DNA from: Candidatus Mycobacterium wuenschmannii
GTDB taxonomy: Bacteria > Actinomycetota > Actinomycetes > Mycobacteriales > Mycobacteriaceae
Direction: 5' to 3'
Length of the DNA stretch: 64,000 nt
Assembly: GCF_030252325.1 (NCBI RefSeq)
Contig: NZ_CP126981.1
Span: 930,001-994,000 of the forward strand
This document shows positions 21,252-31,249 of this stretch, piece by piece. The position numbers and the translations under genes are program-made. Under the pieces are notes generated by a model. The model was not told the origin of the DNA and searched no databases. It worked only from the letters and a program-made list of their open reading frames with translations. Within the stretch, counting starts at the first letter, position 1; each line of letters begins with the position of its first letter.

Positions 21252-21860
21252 ATGACTCGTCGCGCACGCGTTGAGCGCACCACGAAGGAATCCGAGATCG
21301 TCGTCGAACTCGACCTCGACGGCACCGGAGACGTGCACATCGACACCGGGGTCCCCTTCTACGACCACATGCTGCACGCGCTGGGCAGCCACGCGAGCTT
21401 CGACCTGAACGTGCGCGCAAAGGGTGATGTCGAGATCGAGGGCCACCACACCATCGAGGACACCGCGATTGTTCTCGGCCAGGCGCTGGGGGAGGCGCTC
21501 GGCGACAAGAAGGGCATCCGCCGGTTCGGCGACGCCTTCATCCCGATGGACGAGACCCTTGCGCACGCCATCGTCGACGTGTCGGGCCGGCCATACTGCG
21601 TGCACACGGGCGAACCGGATCACCTGCGGCACTTCACGATCGCCGGTAGCTCGGTGCCGTACCACACGGTGATCAACCGGCACGTATTCGAGACGCTGGC
21701 CAACAACGCACGCATCGCGCTGCACGTCCGAGTGCTCTACGGCCGCGACCCGCATCACATCACCGAGGCGCAGTACAAGGCGGTCGCCCGGGCGCTGCGG
21801 CAGGCCGTCGAAACCGACCCGCGGGTGTCTGGCGTGCCGTCCACCAAAGGTGCTCTGTGA
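21252..21860 (+). CDS. hisB: Imidazoleglycerol-phosphate dehydratase
   Basis: A 202-residue manganese enzyme of the single-function HisB type. Metal-binding His clusters are [15 protein letters not shown] and [11 protein letters not shown], with a second pair later ([12 protein letters not shown]). The start at 21252 is chosen because AGGAG ends 4 nt before it; an ATG 15 nt earlier lies inside the hisC end and lacks a usable site. It overlaps hisH by 4 nt. Confidence 0.95.
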   Translation: MTRRARVERTTKESEIVVELDLDGTGDVHIDTGVPFYDHMLHALGSHASFDLNVRAKGDVEIEGHHTIEDTAIVLGQALGEALGDKKGIRRFGDAFIPMDETLAHAIVDVSGRPYCVHTGEPDHLRHFTIAGSSVPYHTVINRHVFETLANNARIALHVRVLYGRDPHHITEAQYKAVARALRQAVETDPRVSGVPSTKGAL

Positions 21861-22489
21861 CAGGGCTTTCCCGCCGAAAAGCGGTTGTTGTGCTGGACTA
21901 CGGTTCTGGCAACCTACGGTCGGCCCAGCGTGCGCTGCAGCGCGTCGGCGCCGACGTCGAAGTGACCGCCGACCTCGACAAGGCCGCTGCCGCGGACGGA
22001 TTGGTCGTTCCCGGCGTTGGCGCCTACGAGGCGTGCATGGCCGGACTGCGAGACATCAACGGGCAGCAGGTGATCGCCGACCGGGTGGCGGCCGGCCGCC
22101 CAGTGCTCGGTGTGTGCGTCGGGATGCAGATCCTGTTCGCCCGCGGCGTGGAGTTCGGGGTGGAAAGCGTCGGTTGCGACCAGTGGCCGGGAGCGGTGAC
22201 CCGCCTCGACGCGCCGGTGATTCCACACATGGGCTGGAACGTGATCGCCGCCGCCCCCGGCAGCGCGCTGTTCAAGGGCCTCGACGCAGATACCCGGTTC
22301 TACTTCGTGCACTCCTACGCCGCGCAGCGCTGGGAGGGTCACAGCGACGCGTTACTGACCTGGGCCACCCACGGGGTACCGTTCCTGGCCGCGGTCGAAG
22401 ACGGTCCGTTGGCCGCCACTCAGTTTCACCCCGAGAAGAGCGGTGATGCCGGGGCGGCCGTGTTGAGCAATTGGGTTGAGGGGTTGTGA
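21857..22489 (+). CDS. hisH: Imidazole glycerol phosphate synthase, glutaminase subunit
   Basis: A 210-residue class I glutamine amidotransferase. The triad is Cys87 (LGVCVGMQ) with His191 and Glu193 (QFHPEKSG). It supplies ammonia to HisF through a tunnel in the HisHF complex. Its GTG overlaps the hisB stop, and the priA GTG follows the hisH stop by 1 nt. Confidence 0.96.
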   Translation: MTGLSRRKAVVVLDYGSGNLRSAQRALQRVGADVEVTADLDKAAAADGLVVPGVGAYEACMAGLRDINGQQVIADRVAAGRPVLGVCVGMQILFARGVEFGVESVGCDQWPGAVTRLDAPVIPHMGWNVIAAAPGSALFKGLDADTRFYFVHSYAAQRWEGHSDALLTWATHGVPFLAAVEDGPLAATQFHPEKSGDAGAAVLSNWVEGL

Positions 22490-22490
22490 C

Positions 22491-23225
22491 GTGTCGCTGA
22501 TTTTGTTGCCTGCGGTCGACGTGGTCGAGGGCAAGGCCGTGCGGTTGGTGCAGGGCAAGGCCGGTAGCGAAACCGATTACGGCTCAGCGCTGGACGCGGC
22601 ACTGGCCTGGCAGCGCGACGGCGCCGAGTGGGTGCACCTGGTGGACCTCGACGCGGCCTTCGGTCGCGGCTCGAACCGCGAATTGCTGGCCGAGGTGGTC
22701 GGCAAGCTCGACGTGAACGTCGAACTCTCCGGGGGCATCCGCGACGACGACTCGCTGTCCGCGGCGCTCGCCACCGGCTGCGCCCGGGTCAACGTCGGGA
22801 CCGCCGCGCTGGAGAACCCGCAGTGGTGTGCCAAGGCGATCGCCGAACACGGCGACAAGGTCGCGGTCGGCCTCGACGTGCAGATCGTCGACGGCGACCA
22901 CCGGCTACGCGGCCGCGGTTGGGAGACCGACGGCGGCGACCTGTGGCAGGTGCTGGATCGCCTTGACAGCGAAGGGTGCTCGCGCTTCGTCGTCACCGAC
23001 GTGACCAAGGACGGCACGCTGACCGGCCCCAACCTCGACCTCTTGCGTGCCGTCGCCGATCGCACCGACATCCCGGTGATCGCCTCCGGCGGGGTGTCCA
23101 GCCTCGACGACCTGCGTGCGATCGCCACCCTGACCGATGCCGGGGTCGAAGGCGCCATCGTCGGCAAAGCGCTCTACGCCGGCCGCTTCACCCTGCCCGA
23201 AGCCCTCGCGGCGGTATCGGGTTAG
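22491..23225 (+). CDS. priA: Phosphoribosyl isomerase A (bifunctional HisA/TrpF)
   Basis: A 244-residue TIM barrel isomerase. In actinobacteria the enzyme acts both on ProFAR (histidine) and on phosphoribosyl anthranilate (tryptophan). The catalytic Asp pair is Asp10 (LPAVDVVEG) and the Asp of [10 protein letters not shown], and Arg18 (AVRLVQG) is in the position used for the dual activity. The trp cluster at 29.7-34.9 kb has no trpF, which fits. Start GTG 22491; an upstream frame extension overlaps hisH. Confidence 0.95.
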   Translation: MSLILLPAVDVVEGKAVRLVQGKAGSETDYGSALDAALAWQRDGAEWVHLVDLDAAFGRGSNRELLAEVVGKLDVNVELSGGIRDDDSLSAALATGCARVNVGTAALENPQWCAKAIAEHGDKVAVGLDVQIVDGDHRLRGRGWETDGGDLWQVLDRLDSEGCSRFVVTDVTKDGTLTGPNLDLLRAVADRTDIPVIASGGVSSLDDLRAIATLTDAGVEGAIVGKALYAGRFTLPEALAAVSG

Positions 23226-23232
23226 GACCGCA

Positions 23233-24033
23233 ATGGATCTCGATGCGCTGGTGGCCGAGGCGTCGGCGATCCTCGACGCGTCGGCCAAGCCGTTCGTCGC
23301 CGGGCATCGAGCGGACTCCGCGGTCGCCAAGCGCGGCGACGACTTCGCCACCAAGGTCGACCTGGCCATCGAGCGGCACGTCGTCGATGCATTGATGGCG
23401 GCCACCGGAATTCCGGTGCACGGCGAGGAGTTCGGCGGCGCCGACCTCGACTCCGAATGGGTGTGGGTGCTCGATCCGGTCGACGGAACGTTCAATTACG
23501 CGGCGGGGTCGCCGATGGCCGCGATTCTGCTTGGCCTACTGCATGAGGGGGAGCCGGTCGCCGGACTGACCTGGCTGCCGTTCATGAATGAGCGGTACGC
23601 GGCGGTGGTCGGCGGGGCGCTGATGAAAAACGGTGTGCCGCAACCGTCGTTGAAGCACACCGATCTCAACTCGTCGATCATCGGTGTCGGCACATTCAAC
23701 GCCGACTCCCGCGGGCGGTTTCCCGGGCGCTATCGGGTGGCGGTCCTCGAAGAGCTCAGCCGGGTGTCGTCGCGGATGCGGATGCACGGTGCCACGGGGA
23801 TCGACCTGGCCTACGTCGCCGACGGTGTCCTCGGCGGCTCGATCAGCTTCGGCGACCACGTGTGGGACCACGCCGCAGGCGTGGCACTGGTGCGGGCCGC
23901 AGGCGGCGTCGTCACCAACCTGGCGGGCGAACAGTGGACACCCGAATCGCGCTCCGCGCTGGCCGCCGCTCCGGGCGTGCACGGCCAATTGCTCGACATG
24001 CTGCACACCGTAGGGCGGCCCGATGAGTACTGA
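23233..24033 (+). CDS. impA: Inositol-monophosphatase-family phosphatase
   Basis: A 266-residue Mg-dependent phosphatase of the IMPase fold. Metal motifs are [15 protein letters not shown] and WDHAAG. The family includes myo-inositol-1-phosphatases and histidinol-phosphate phosphatases. Its position inside the his operon, as with Rv1604 in M. tuberculosis, makes a histidinol-phosphatase (HisN-like) role as plausible as inositol recycling for phosphatidylinositol mannosides. It overlaps hisF by 11 bp. Confidence 0.88.
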   Translation: MDLDALVAEASAILDASAKPFVAGHRADSAVAKRGDDFATKVDLAIERHVVDALMAATGIPVHGEEFGGADLDSEWVWVLDPVDGTFNYAAGSPMAAILLGLLHEGEPVAGLTWLPFMNERYAAVVGGALMKNGVPQPSLKHTDLNSSIIGVGTFNADSRGRFPGRYRVAVLEELSRVSSRMRMHGATGIDLAYVADGVLGGSISFGDHVWDHAAGVALVRAAGGVVTNLAGEQWTPESRSALAAAPGVHGQLLDMLHTVGRPDEY

Positions 24034-24820
24034 ATCATCCACCGGCACAAGCCTTGCCGTGCGCGTCATCCCCTGCCTGGACGTCGACGACGGCCGGGTG
24101 GTCAAGGGCGTCAACTTCGAGAACCTGCGCGACGCGGGTGACCCCGTGGAGTTGGCCGCGGCCTACGACGCCGAGGGTGCCGACGAGTTGACCTTCCTCG
24201 ACGTCACCGCGTCGTCGTCGGGGCGCGCCACCATGCTCGACGTGGTCCGGCGCACGGCCGAGCAGGTCTTCATCCCGCTCACCGTCGGCGGCGGCGTGCG
24301 GGAGGTGGCAGACGTCGACGTGCTGTTGCGGGCCGGTGCCGACAAGGTGTCGATCAACACCGCGGCCATCGCGCGCCCGGAGTTGTTGGCCGAGATGGCA
24401 AATCACTTCGGCTCGCAGTGCATAGTGTTGTCGGTCGACGCCCGGACCGTTCCGGTGGGCTCGCAGCCGACGCCCTCGGGCTGGGAGGTGACCACCCACG
24501 GCGGCCGGCGCGGCACCGGCATCGACGCCGTCGAATGGGCTTCTCGCGGCGCCGAATTGGGGGTGGGAGAAATCCTGCTGAACTCGATGGATGCCGACGG
24601 CACCCGCGCCGGATTCGACCTGGCGATGCTGCGTGCGGTGCGCGCGGCGGTGACCGTGCCGGTGATCGCCAGCGGCGGAGCCGGAGCGGTCGAGCATTTC
24701 GCCCCCGCCGTCGGGGCCGGCGCGGATGCGGTGTTGGCCGCCAGCGTGTTTCACTTCCGGCAGCTCACGATCGGACAGGTCAAGGACGCCATGGCCGCAG
24801 AAGGGATCACTGTGCGATGA
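24023..24820 (+). CDS. hisF: Imidazole glycerol phosphate synthase, cyclase subunit
   Basis: A 265-residue TIM barrel forming the HisHF complex. The catalytic Asp20 is in [16 protein letters not shown]; the second active-site Asp is in VLSVDART. Phosphate-binding loops include SGGAGAVEH. Its stop overlaps hisI (ATGA). Confidence 0.96.
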   Translation: MSTESSTGTSLAVRVIPCLDVDDGRVVKGVNFENLRDAGDPVELAAAYDAEGADELTFLDVTASSSGRATMLDVVRRTAEQVFIPLTVGGGVREVADVDVLLRAGADKVSINTAAIARPELLAEMANHFGSQCIVLSVDARTVPVGSQPTPSGWEVTTHGGRRGTGIDAVEWASRGAELGVGEILLNSMDADGTRAGFDLAMLRAVRAAVTVPVIASGGAGAVEHFAPAVGAGADAVLAASVFHFRQLTIGQVKDAMAAEGITVR

Positions 24821-25164
24821 GCCTCGACCCCGATATCGCGGCGCGCCTCAAACGCAACGCCGACGGACTGTTCACCGCGATCGTGCAGGAACGCGGCACC
24901 GGCGATGTGCTGATGGTCGCCTGGATGGACGACGACGCGCTGGCCCGTACCCTGGACACGCGGGAGGGCACCTACTTCTCGCGGTCGCGCGGCGAACAAT
25001 GGGTCAAGGGCGCCACCTCCGGACACACCCAGCGAGTGCACTCCGTGCGCTTGGACTGCGACGGCGACGCCGTCCTGGTTGTGGTCGATCAGGTCGGCGG
25101 AGCGTGCCACACCGGCGATCACAGCTGCTTCGACGCCGACGTGCTGCTTGAATCCGACGTCTGA
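24817..25164 (+). CDS. hisI: Phosphoribosyl-AMP cyclohydrolase
   Basis: A 115-residue zinc/magnesium enzyme opening the purine ring of PR-AMP. The signature [26 protein letters not shown] and the zinc ligands in [12 protein letters not shown] are present. It lacks the HisE domain, as usual for actinobacteria. Last gene of the his operon. Confidence 0.95.
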   Translation: MSLDPDIAARLKRNADGLFTAIVQERGTGDVLMVAWMDDDALARTLDTREGTYFSRSRGEQWVKGATSGHTQRVHSVRLDCDGDAVLVVVDQVGGACHTGDHSCFDADVLLESDV

Positions 25165-25184
25165 TCCCGCGAGATCGTACGCCC

Positions 25185-25202
25185 CTGAACTGGGATGTTC
25201 AG
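25185..25202 (+). terminator. Hairpin after the his operon
   Basis: CTGAAC-N6-GTTCAG forms a 6-bp stem 20 nt after hisI. There is no T run, so only weak or factor-assisted termination is expected. Confidence 0.3.
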
Positions 25203-25212
25203 CGGAATATGC

Positions 25213-25259
25213 GAAAAAAATTAAATAATTATTAGTTGCCTCTCAGGCCCGTCTAGGGT
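25213..25259 (+). promoter_or_regulatory. AT-rich tract and -10 upstream of the solenoid protein gene
   Basis: A 24-bp run at 25213-25236 is almost pure A/T, very unusual for this genome, and is followed by a TAGGGT -10 at 25254-25259. It could act as an UP element or as an Lsr2 silencing site. The predicted leader is about 60 nt and contains GAGGGGA. Confidence 0.45.
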
Positions 25260-25324
25260 GCCGGCAGTGCCGAACCCCTCTCGATCCGCAGCCAGCAGGG
25301 TGCGGGCGTACGAGGGGAAATTTG

Positions 25325-26455
25325 ATGGGAAGCACGAAATTTCTATGTCGCGTCGGGGGGCTCGCGGTCGGGCTGGGTGTGGGGTCTGTCGTGGCGTCGG
25401 TGCCCTGGCTGGCGGCTGCAGACGTGACTGACTCGGTCATTCCTGATGCGGTCGCGACGCTGGACGTCACGCCACTGCTACCGGCCGCCGACGTCAGTCC
25501 GTTCATGTCGGACTACGCGATCTCCTTCAACGGGATGACGATGGAGCAGGGCACCGCGACGGCCAGCTCGGTGGCCGGCAGCTATGGCTTCGCATTCGCC
25601 TACGGCGACGGGGCCAACGCCACCTCCGGCGGGGACGCAACGAGCCTTTTCAACACCGCCATCGCCGAAGGTGCCGGCAGCAACGCGCTGTCCAATGGCG
25701 GCAGCTTCGGCACGGCGATCGCGAGCGGCGCCGACAGCTCCGCCTACTCGAACGGCATCGCCAACTTCGTGTCGGCCATGGGATTGAACAGCAATGCCAG
25801 CGCCGCTCTGGGCGACTACAACTCGGTTATCGTCAACGGCGCCTACAGCAACGCCAGCATCCTCGGCCTCGGCGGGGGTGGCGACGGCAACCTGGTGAGC
25901 ATCTTCGGCGATAACAGCATGGCTAACACCAGCGGTGTCAACGGCATCATCAGTGTCGTGGGCAACGACAACGTCCAGGCCACTTCCAACGGCATGAACA
26001 ACATCATCAACATCTTCGGCAACGGCAACGAACTCGCCCAGGCTGCGGGCGGCAACAGCAACATCATCGGCATCTACGGCGATGACAATTTCTCCCAGGC
26101 CGGCTTTTTCGGCGATAGCAATCTCGCCGCGATCTTCGGCTACGGCAACACCGTGGCAGCTGTGGGTAACGACAACATCGCCGCCATCTTCGGTGACGGC
26201 GGCAGTGCAACGGCATCGGGCACCGACAACATCGCCGCCATCTTCGGCGACGGCAGTACCGCATCCGCTACCGGAATGAGCAATCTCGCAGCCGTTTTCG
26301 GCGATCTGCTCACCGCGACCGCGGATGGCAACAACCTGACCGTCATCGAGCCGTCGCTCATGGCGGATATGGCGGCCATGTTCGGCGGCTCGGCTGCGGA
26401 CGTCTCGTGGTTCACCGATCTGCTCGACGGTTCGTGGTTGACGAGTCTGTTCTGA
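25325..26455 (+). CDS. Exported solenoid-repeat protein, unknown function
   Basis: 376 residues. A signal peptide (about 1-32, ending WLAAAD) precedes a Gly/Ala/Ser/Asn-rich body. Residues about 85-180 hold irregular AIAxGAxSxA repeats resembling trimeric-adhesin head repeats. Residues about 190-345 hold 18-residue repeats of the form (S/D)N(I/L)xxIFGDGxxAxAxG; two neighbouring copies are 54 bp apart and nearly identical at 26171 and 26225. The protein ends in a hydrophobic, aromatic tail with terminal Phe. A beta-solenoid at the cell surface is inferred. No PE or PPE domain is present. It occupies the place of chaA in M. tuberculosis. Confidence 0.75.
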   Translation: MGSTKFLCRVGGLAVGLGVGSVVASVPWLAAADVTDSVIPDAVATLDVTPLLPAADVSPFMSDYAISFNGMTMEQGTATASSVAGSYGFAFAYGDGANATSGGDATSLFNTAIAEGAGSNALSNGGSFGTAIASGADSSAYSNGIANFVSAMGLNSNASAALGDYNSVIVNGAYSNASILGLGGGGDGNLVSIFGDNSMANTSGVNGIISVVGNDNVQATSNGMNNIINIFGNGNELAQAAGGNSNIIGIYGDDNFSQAGFFGDSNLAAIFGYGNTVAAVGNDNIAAIFGDGGSATASGTDNIAAIFGDGSTASATGMSNLAAVFGDLLTATADGNNLTVIEPSLMADMAAMFGGSAADVSWFTDLLDGSWLTSLF

Positions 26456-26842
26456 CGACCCGATAAGCCGTCGTGTCGCCGGATTGCTGGTGAAGCAGCA
26501 GCTTTCGGCGTCAGTACGAACCGGCACCGGCTGCATCCCACGGGCGGGGGAGGCGGCCGGTGCCTTTCGTCGCGTCTGGGGCGGCGAGAGATTCATTTCC
26601 TTGTCGGCGTTTGCTGGTGCGTGATTTCACCTGCGTTGGCCGATTCTTACCGCCACTCCGCATCGGCTGAATCCACTCCATTGCACAACGCTGCCGATTC
26701 ACCGGAATTCGACCGGTAAGCGATTCGCGCATACGCACCGATCTGCACTGATGTTGCGGCGTAGCAACCACCTTTTTGCTAATTTCTCAATCGCGGCGTC
26801 GGCAGCCGCGGGGCCTAGTCCGGACAACAGACCAAAGGTGCA
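26456..26842. other. Intergenic region without a gene
   Basis: A 387-bp gap after the solenoid protein. It contains the hairpin at 26523-26564 and then lower-GC sequence leading to the GGDEF-EAL gene. Open frames here overlap on both strands and lack ribosome-binding sites, so none is accepted. Confidence 0.5.
26523..26564 (+). terminator. Terminator-like stem after the solenoid protein gene
   Basis: A perfect 9-bp inverted repeat (GGCACCGGC / GCCGGTGCC) with a 24-nt loop, followed by TTT. It lies 67 bp after the stop codon. Confidence 0.45.
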
Positions 26843-29176
26843 GTGGCAGGAATATCGAGCGCAACCGAGCGCATCCTCCGCATAGCTGCGATACCCAGCG
26901 CGGCGTTCTTTCTGTTCGCCGTGTGGTTGTCCGCAGGCTGGGGCGGCACACCGATGCTGAATGTGTTGCATTGCGTTGGGGGACTGGGGTTTCCGATATT
27001 CGCGGCCGTAGGCTGCGGTACAGCCGCGCGGCGCAGCCACGGCCGGCAACGTCAGGGCTGGGTCGTGATGACCGCTGGGCTGATCGGGTTGCAATTCGGC
27101 GCGCTCGCGGTGCTCTATCACCGATTCTGGTTGGGCACCGTCAAGCCGCTGTATCCGCCCGCCGCGATGATCGCGTTTCTGCTCTTTCCTTTGGTCGCCT
27201 GTGTTGCGCTACTGCTTTTTCCAGGCCGCTATCCACGGGTGGCCCGGCTGCGCATGCTGCTCGACGGCGCGATCATGGCCGCGTCGCTTTTTGTCGTCGC
27301 CTGGGCCACGTTGCTGCGCGAGGTGTTCAACACGACGCGGGTCGACAGCTTGCACGAAGTGTTGTCCATCGCCTGCCCAATCGCGGGCGTCCTGACGGTG
27401 ACCGTCGCAGTCCTCGTGTTGGCCCGGGCGAACGCCCAATGGCGTCAGACACTGCGCGTGCTGGCGATCGGCCTGACCCTGATCGCCGCGTCCGGCGGCG
27501 CCTACGTCTTCCTCCTGGTTCGCCACATCTACCTATTCGACAGTTTCCTGGGGCTGGGCTGGCCGGCCGGCCTGGTGGCGATCGGCATCGCCGGCCTGAG
27601 CAGTCCTGCCGATCTTGCCGAAAGCGCGACCGAGCCGCAGAGCACGATCGCGCCGATTTCGTTGTGGCTGCCCTACATTCCGATGTCGGTCGCCGGCGGT
27701 CTGGAGATCGCCCGATTTCGCGAGACGCTGCAATCGGATCCGGCCCTGGCCGCCGCGCCCTGGCTGATCGTGGCGGTGCTCGCACGCCAGTTCATGGTGG
27801 TCGCCGAGAATCGCCGGCTGCTGCACAGCGCGTCGGATCGGGCGCTGCGCGACCCGTTGACCAATCTCGCAAACCGGGTGCTCTTCCACGATCGCCTCGA
27901 CCACGCGATCCAGCTGTATCACCGGGACCGGCGTTCGGTCGCGGTGCTGTCAATGGATCTCGACGACTTCAAGCTCATCAACGACAACCTGGGCCATCCC
28001 GCCGGCGACGCGCTGCTGGTGCAGGCGGCGCAACGATTGATGAGCTGTGTGCGCACCGGTGACACCGTCGCCCGCCTCGGTGGTGACGAATTCGCGGTTC
28101 TCATAGAGGATGCCGGCGAAAACGCCCACCTGATCGTCTACCAGATCATGGAGGCGTTCGAGCGGCCGTTCAGCACCGACGGCGAGGTCATCTTCATGCG
28201 GCCCAGCGCCGGCCTCGCGGTCGCCGGTCTCGACGATCCCGAACTCCGAGCGCCGGCGTTGCTGAAACAGGCTGACCTGGCGATGTATTCGGCCAAACGA
28301 ATCGGCGGCGGTCTGCAGACGTTCAGCCCCGACATGCACATGGCCGACGACAACTCCGGTACCTACTCGACGGCCGAGGTGCAGCCGACGCGCGGCGGGC
28401 TGGTGGAGGTGCGGTTGCTCAGCGATCTGCGTCAGGCCATCAGCCACCGCGCGCTGACCGTCCTGTACCAGCCGAAGGTCGACCTGCAGACCGCCCGCGT
28501 CGTGGGCGCCGAGGCGCTGGTGCGATGGCCGCATCCCGTCTTCGGAATGGTTCAGCCGCACCAATTTCTGCCGTTGGTGCGTCAACACGGGTTGATGCGC
28601 TCGTTCACCGATCTGATCCTCGACCAGGCCCTCGGCGACGCCGCGCAGTGGCGGGACCGCGGGATGGCGGTGCCGGTCGCCGTCAACCTGTTTCCACCGC
28701 TGGTCGGCGACATCAACTTGCCCGGCCGCATCTTCGAGGCCCTCGAGCGGCATCAGTTGCCCGGCGACGCGCTGATCGTCGAGATCACCGAAGACCTGTT
28801 GCTGGACAACATCGACCGCACGCGACAAGTACTGGAAGCGTTGCGGGAGAACCACATTCACGTCGCGCTCGACGATTTCGGTAGCGGCTATTCGGCGTTG
28901 ACCTATCTGCGCAAGCTGCCGATCGACGAGGTCAAAGTCGACTACGACTTGATCAGCCACGTGCTGACCGACCCGCGGGCCGAAGCGATCGTGCAGGCGG
29001 TCATCGACCTCTCGCACGCGCTCAATGTGACCACCGTCGCCGAGGGCGTGGAGAACAACGAGATCGCGGCATGGCTGCGCGACCGGGGATGCGAAGTCGC
29101 GCAAGGCATTCTGTACAGCCCGCCCATCACGGGAGTCGCGATGATGGACCTACTGGTCTCGCCGGCGTCCCGCTGA
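26843..29176 (+). CDS. Membrane-anchored GGDEF-EAL cyclic-di-GMP enzyme
   Basis: 777 residues. Residues about 10-330 form roughly ten membrane helices of a sensor type I do not recognise. A GGDEF domain follows (active motif GGDEF near residue 414, preceded by DLDDFKLINDNLG) and then an EAL domain (E-A-L near 557, with Asn in AVNLFP, VEITE, DDFGSG, the Lys of EVKVD and AEGVEN). Both active sites look complete, so both synthesis and hydrolysis of c-di-GMP are possible. AAAGG precedes the GTG. It is not part of the M. tuberculosis order and lies in the accessory island with the solenoid protein. Confidence 0.9.
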   Translation: MAGISSATERILRIAAIPSAAFFLFAVWLSAGWGGTPMLNVLHCVGGLGFPIFAAVGCGTAARRSHGRQRQGWVVMTAGLIGLQFGALAVLYHRFWLGTVKPLYPPAAMIAFLLFPLVACVALLLFPGRYPRVARLRMLLDGAIMAASLFVVAWATLLREVFNTTRVDSLHEVLSIACPIAGVLTVTVAVLVLARANAQWRQTLRVLAIGLTLIAASGGAYVFLLVRHIYLFDSFLGLGWPAGLVAIGIAGLSSPADLAESATEPQSTIAPISLWLPYIPMSVAGGLEIARFRETLQSDPALAAAPWLIVAVLARQFMVVAENRRLLHSASDRALRDPLTNLANRVLFHDRLDHAIQLYHRDRRSVAVLSMDLDDFKLINDNLGHPAGDALLVQAAQRLMSCVRTGDTVARLGGDEFAVLIEDAGENAHLIVYQIMEAFERPFSTDGEVIFMRPSAGLAVAGLDDPELRAPALLKQADLAMYSAKRIGGGLQTFSPDMHMADDNSGTYSTAEVQPTRGGLVEVRLLSDLRQAISHRALTVLYQPKVDLQTARVVGAEALVRWPHPVFGMVQPHQFLPLVRQHGLMRSFTDLILDQALGDAAQWRDRGMAVPVAVNLFPPLVGDINLPGRIFEALERHQLPGDALIVEITEDLLLDNIDRTRQVLEALRENHIHVALDDFGSGYSALTYLRKLPIDEVKVDYDLISHVLTDPRAEAIVQAVIDLSHALNVTTVAEGVENNEIAAWLRDRGCEVAQGILYSPPITGVAMMDLLVSPASR

Positions 29177-29188
29177 CGACAGTCGCGA

Positions 29189-29647
29189 CTAGCTACGGGC
29201 GCGCAGCGTCTGCAAGGCCTTGTCCGCGTGGGAGTCCATGCTGAGCTCGCTCGAGATCACCTCGAGCACCCGGCGGTCGGTGTCGATGACGAAGGTGGTG
29301 CGCTTGACGGGTAGCAGCTTGCCCAAAAGTCCACGCTTGACCCCGAATTGGTTCGCGATCGCGCCGTCGGTGTCCGACAGCAACGGGTAGTCGAACTTCT
29401 GCGCGTCGGCGAACTTCGCCTGCTTGTCGACCGGGTCGACGCTGATCCCGACACGGTTGGCGCCGACGGCCGCGAATTCCTGCGCCAGGTCGCGGAAATG
29501 GCACGCTTCCTTGGTACATCCGGGCGTCATCGCCGCCGGGTAGAAGAACAGCACGACCGGCCCGTCGGCCAAGAGTGCGCTGAGCGCGCGCGGGGTGCCG
29601 GTCTGGTCGGGAAGTTCGAAGTCAGCCACGGTGTCACCGGTTTTCAT
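29189..29647 (-). CDS. bcpB: Bacterioferritin comigratory protein-type peroxiredoxin
   Basis: 152 residues, thioredoxin fold. The peroxidatic Cys lies in [10 protein letters not shown], with a possible resolving Cys 5 residues later, as in BCP/PrxQ enzymes that reduce peroxides using thioredoxin. The start at 29647 follows a TAGCGT -10 by 7 nt (leaderless). Convergent with the GGDEF-EAL gene and divergent from trpE. Orthologous in position to Rv1608c. Confidence 0.93.
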   Translation of the reverse strand: MKTGDTVADFELPDQTGTPRALSALLADGPVVLFFYPAAMTPGCTKEACHFRDLAQEFAAVGANRVGISVDPVDKQAKFADAQKFDYPLLSDTDGAIANQFGVKRGLLGKLLPVKRTTFVIDTDRRVLEVISSELSMDSHADKALQTLRARS

Positions 29648-29654
29648 GGCCGTC

Positions 29655-29660
29655 ACGCTA
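29655..29660 (-). promoter_or_regulatory. -10 element of leaderless bcpB
   Basis: TAGCGT on the minus strand, then 7 nt, then the ATG at 29647. No Shine-Dalgarno sequence. Confidence 0.5.
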
Positions 29661-29694
29661 CGCCAGTGCCGGCGGGCGCGATGTGCCCATCTGG

Positions 29695-29700
29695 GAAGAT
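29695..29700 (+). promoter_or_regulatory. -10 element of leaderless trpE
   Basis: GAAGAT followed by 7 nt and the GTG at 29708. A leaderless transcript leaves no room for a Trp leader peptide or attenuator before trpE. Confidence 0.45.
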
Positions 29701-29707
29701 GACTGGC

Positions 29708-31249
29708 GTGCACGCCAACCTCGCCGCCGCCACCACCTCGCGGGAAGACTTCCGCGCGCTGGCGGCCGAGCATCGCGTCGTTCCGGTGACCCGCAAGGTG
29801 CTGGCCGACGCCGAAACCCCGCTGTCCGCGTACCGCAAACTGGCCGACAACCGGCCCGGCACCTTTTTGCTGGAGTCGGCGGAGAACGGCCGGTCGTGGT
29901 CGCGGTGGTCGTTCATCGGGGCCGGTGCGCCGTCGGCACTGACCGTGCGCGACGGGCAGGCGGTGTGGCTGGGCTCCGTCCCGCAGGACGCGCCGACCGG
30001 CGGCGACCCGCTGCGGGCCCTGCACGAGACCTTGGAACTGCTGGCCACCGCAGTCCTGCCGGGCCTGCCGCCGTTGTCCGGCGGCATGGTCGGCTTCTTC
30101 GCCTACGACCTGGTGCGGCGCCTCGAACGGCTGCCCGAGATCGCGGTCGACGACCTGAAGCTGCCGGACATGCTACTGCTGCTGGCCACCGATCTGGCCG
30201 CCGTGGACCACCACGAGGGCACCATCACGCTGATCGCCAACGCGGTGAATTGGAACGGTACCGACGATCGCGTCGACGAGGCCTACGACGACGCGATCGC
30301 CCGCCTGGACGTGATGACCGCGGCGCTGGAGCAACCGCTGCCGTCGACCATCGCGACGTTCACCCGGCCCGAGCCCCAGCACCGCTCGCAGCGCACGGTG
30401 CAGGAGTACGGCGCGATCGTCGAGCGCCTGGTCGGCGAGATCGAACGGGGCGAGGCCTTCCAGGTAGTGCCGTCGCAGCGATTCGAGATGGATACCGACG
30501 TGGCGGCCATCGACGTCTACCGGATGCTGCGGGTGTCCAACCCGAGCCCCTACATGTATCTACTGCATGTCCCCAATGGCGAAGGGGGAACGGCTTTTTC
30601 GATCGCCGGGTCCAGCCCGGAGGCGTTGGTCACGGTGCAGGACGGCTGGGCGAAGACGCACCCGATCGCCGGGACCAGGTGGCGGGGTGAGACCGAGGAC
30701 GAGGACCAGCTGCTGGAGAAGGAGTTGCTGGCCGACGAGAAGGAACGCGCCGAACACCTGATGCTGGTCGACCTGGGCCGCAACGACCTGGGTCGGGTCT
30801 GCGTGCCCGGCAGCGTTCGCGTCGAGGACTACAGCCACATCGAGCGCTACAGCCACGTCATGCATCTGGTGTCAACGGTGACCGGGTCGCTCGCCGACGG
30901 CCGCACCGCGCTGGACGCCGTCACGGCGTGCTTCCCCGCCGGCACGTTGTCGGGCGCCCCCAAGGTGCGGGCGATGGAGCTCATCGAGGAGGTCGAGAAG
31001 ACCCGGCGCGGCCTCTACGGCGGTGTCATCGGCTATCTCGACTTCGCCGGCAACGCCGATTTCGCGATCGCCATCCGCACCGCGCTGCTGCGCGACGGGA
31101 CCGCCTTCGTGCAGGCCGGCGGCGGGGTGGTGGCCGACTCCAACGGACCCTACGAGTACACCGAGGCGGCGAACAAGGCGCGGGCCGTACTCAATGCGAT
31201 CGCAGCCGCGGAGACGCTGCGCGGCCCGGATGCCCTCCGGGATGGCTGA
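29708..31249 (+). CDS. trpE: Anthranilate synthase component I
   Basis: A 513-residue chorismate-utilising enzyme. Feedback-site residues near LLES (residue about 53) and the catalytic core motifs ([52 protein letters not shown]) are present. The amidotransferase partner TrpG is not in this window. GTG 29708 is chosen from the promoter spacing and because the protein then begins as in other mycobacterial TrpE. It overlaps the next gene by 8 bp. Confidence 0.95.
   Translation: MHANLAAATTSREDFRALAAEHRVVPVTRKVLADAETPLSAYRKLADNRPGTFLLESAENGRSWSRWSFIGAGAPSALTVRDGQAVWLGSVPQDAPTGGDPLRALHETLELLATAVLPGLPPLSGGMVGFFAYDLVRRLERLPEIAVDDLKLPDMLLLLATDLAAVDHHEGTITLIANAVNWNGTDDRVDEAYDDAIARLDVMTAALEQPLPSTIATFTRPEPQHRSQRTVQEYGAIVERLVGEIERGEAFQVVPSQRFEMDTDVAAIDVYRMLRVSNPSPYMYLLHVPNGEGGTAFSIAGSSPEALVTVQDGWAKTHPIAGTRWRGETEDEDQLLEKELLADEKERAEHLMLVDLGRNDLGRVCVPGSVRVEDYSHIERYSHVMHLVSTVTGSLADGRTALDAVTACFPAGTLSGAPKVRAMELIEEVEKTRRGLYGGVIGYLDFAGNADFAIAIRTALLRDGTAFVQAGGGVVADSNGPYEYTEAANKARAVLNAIAAAETLRGPDALRDG

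Noticed and set aside
25600..26340. CRISPR-like array because of regular 54-bp repeats
   Set aside because: The repeats are in frame, degenerate and encode 18-residue protein repeats; no spacers or cas genes.
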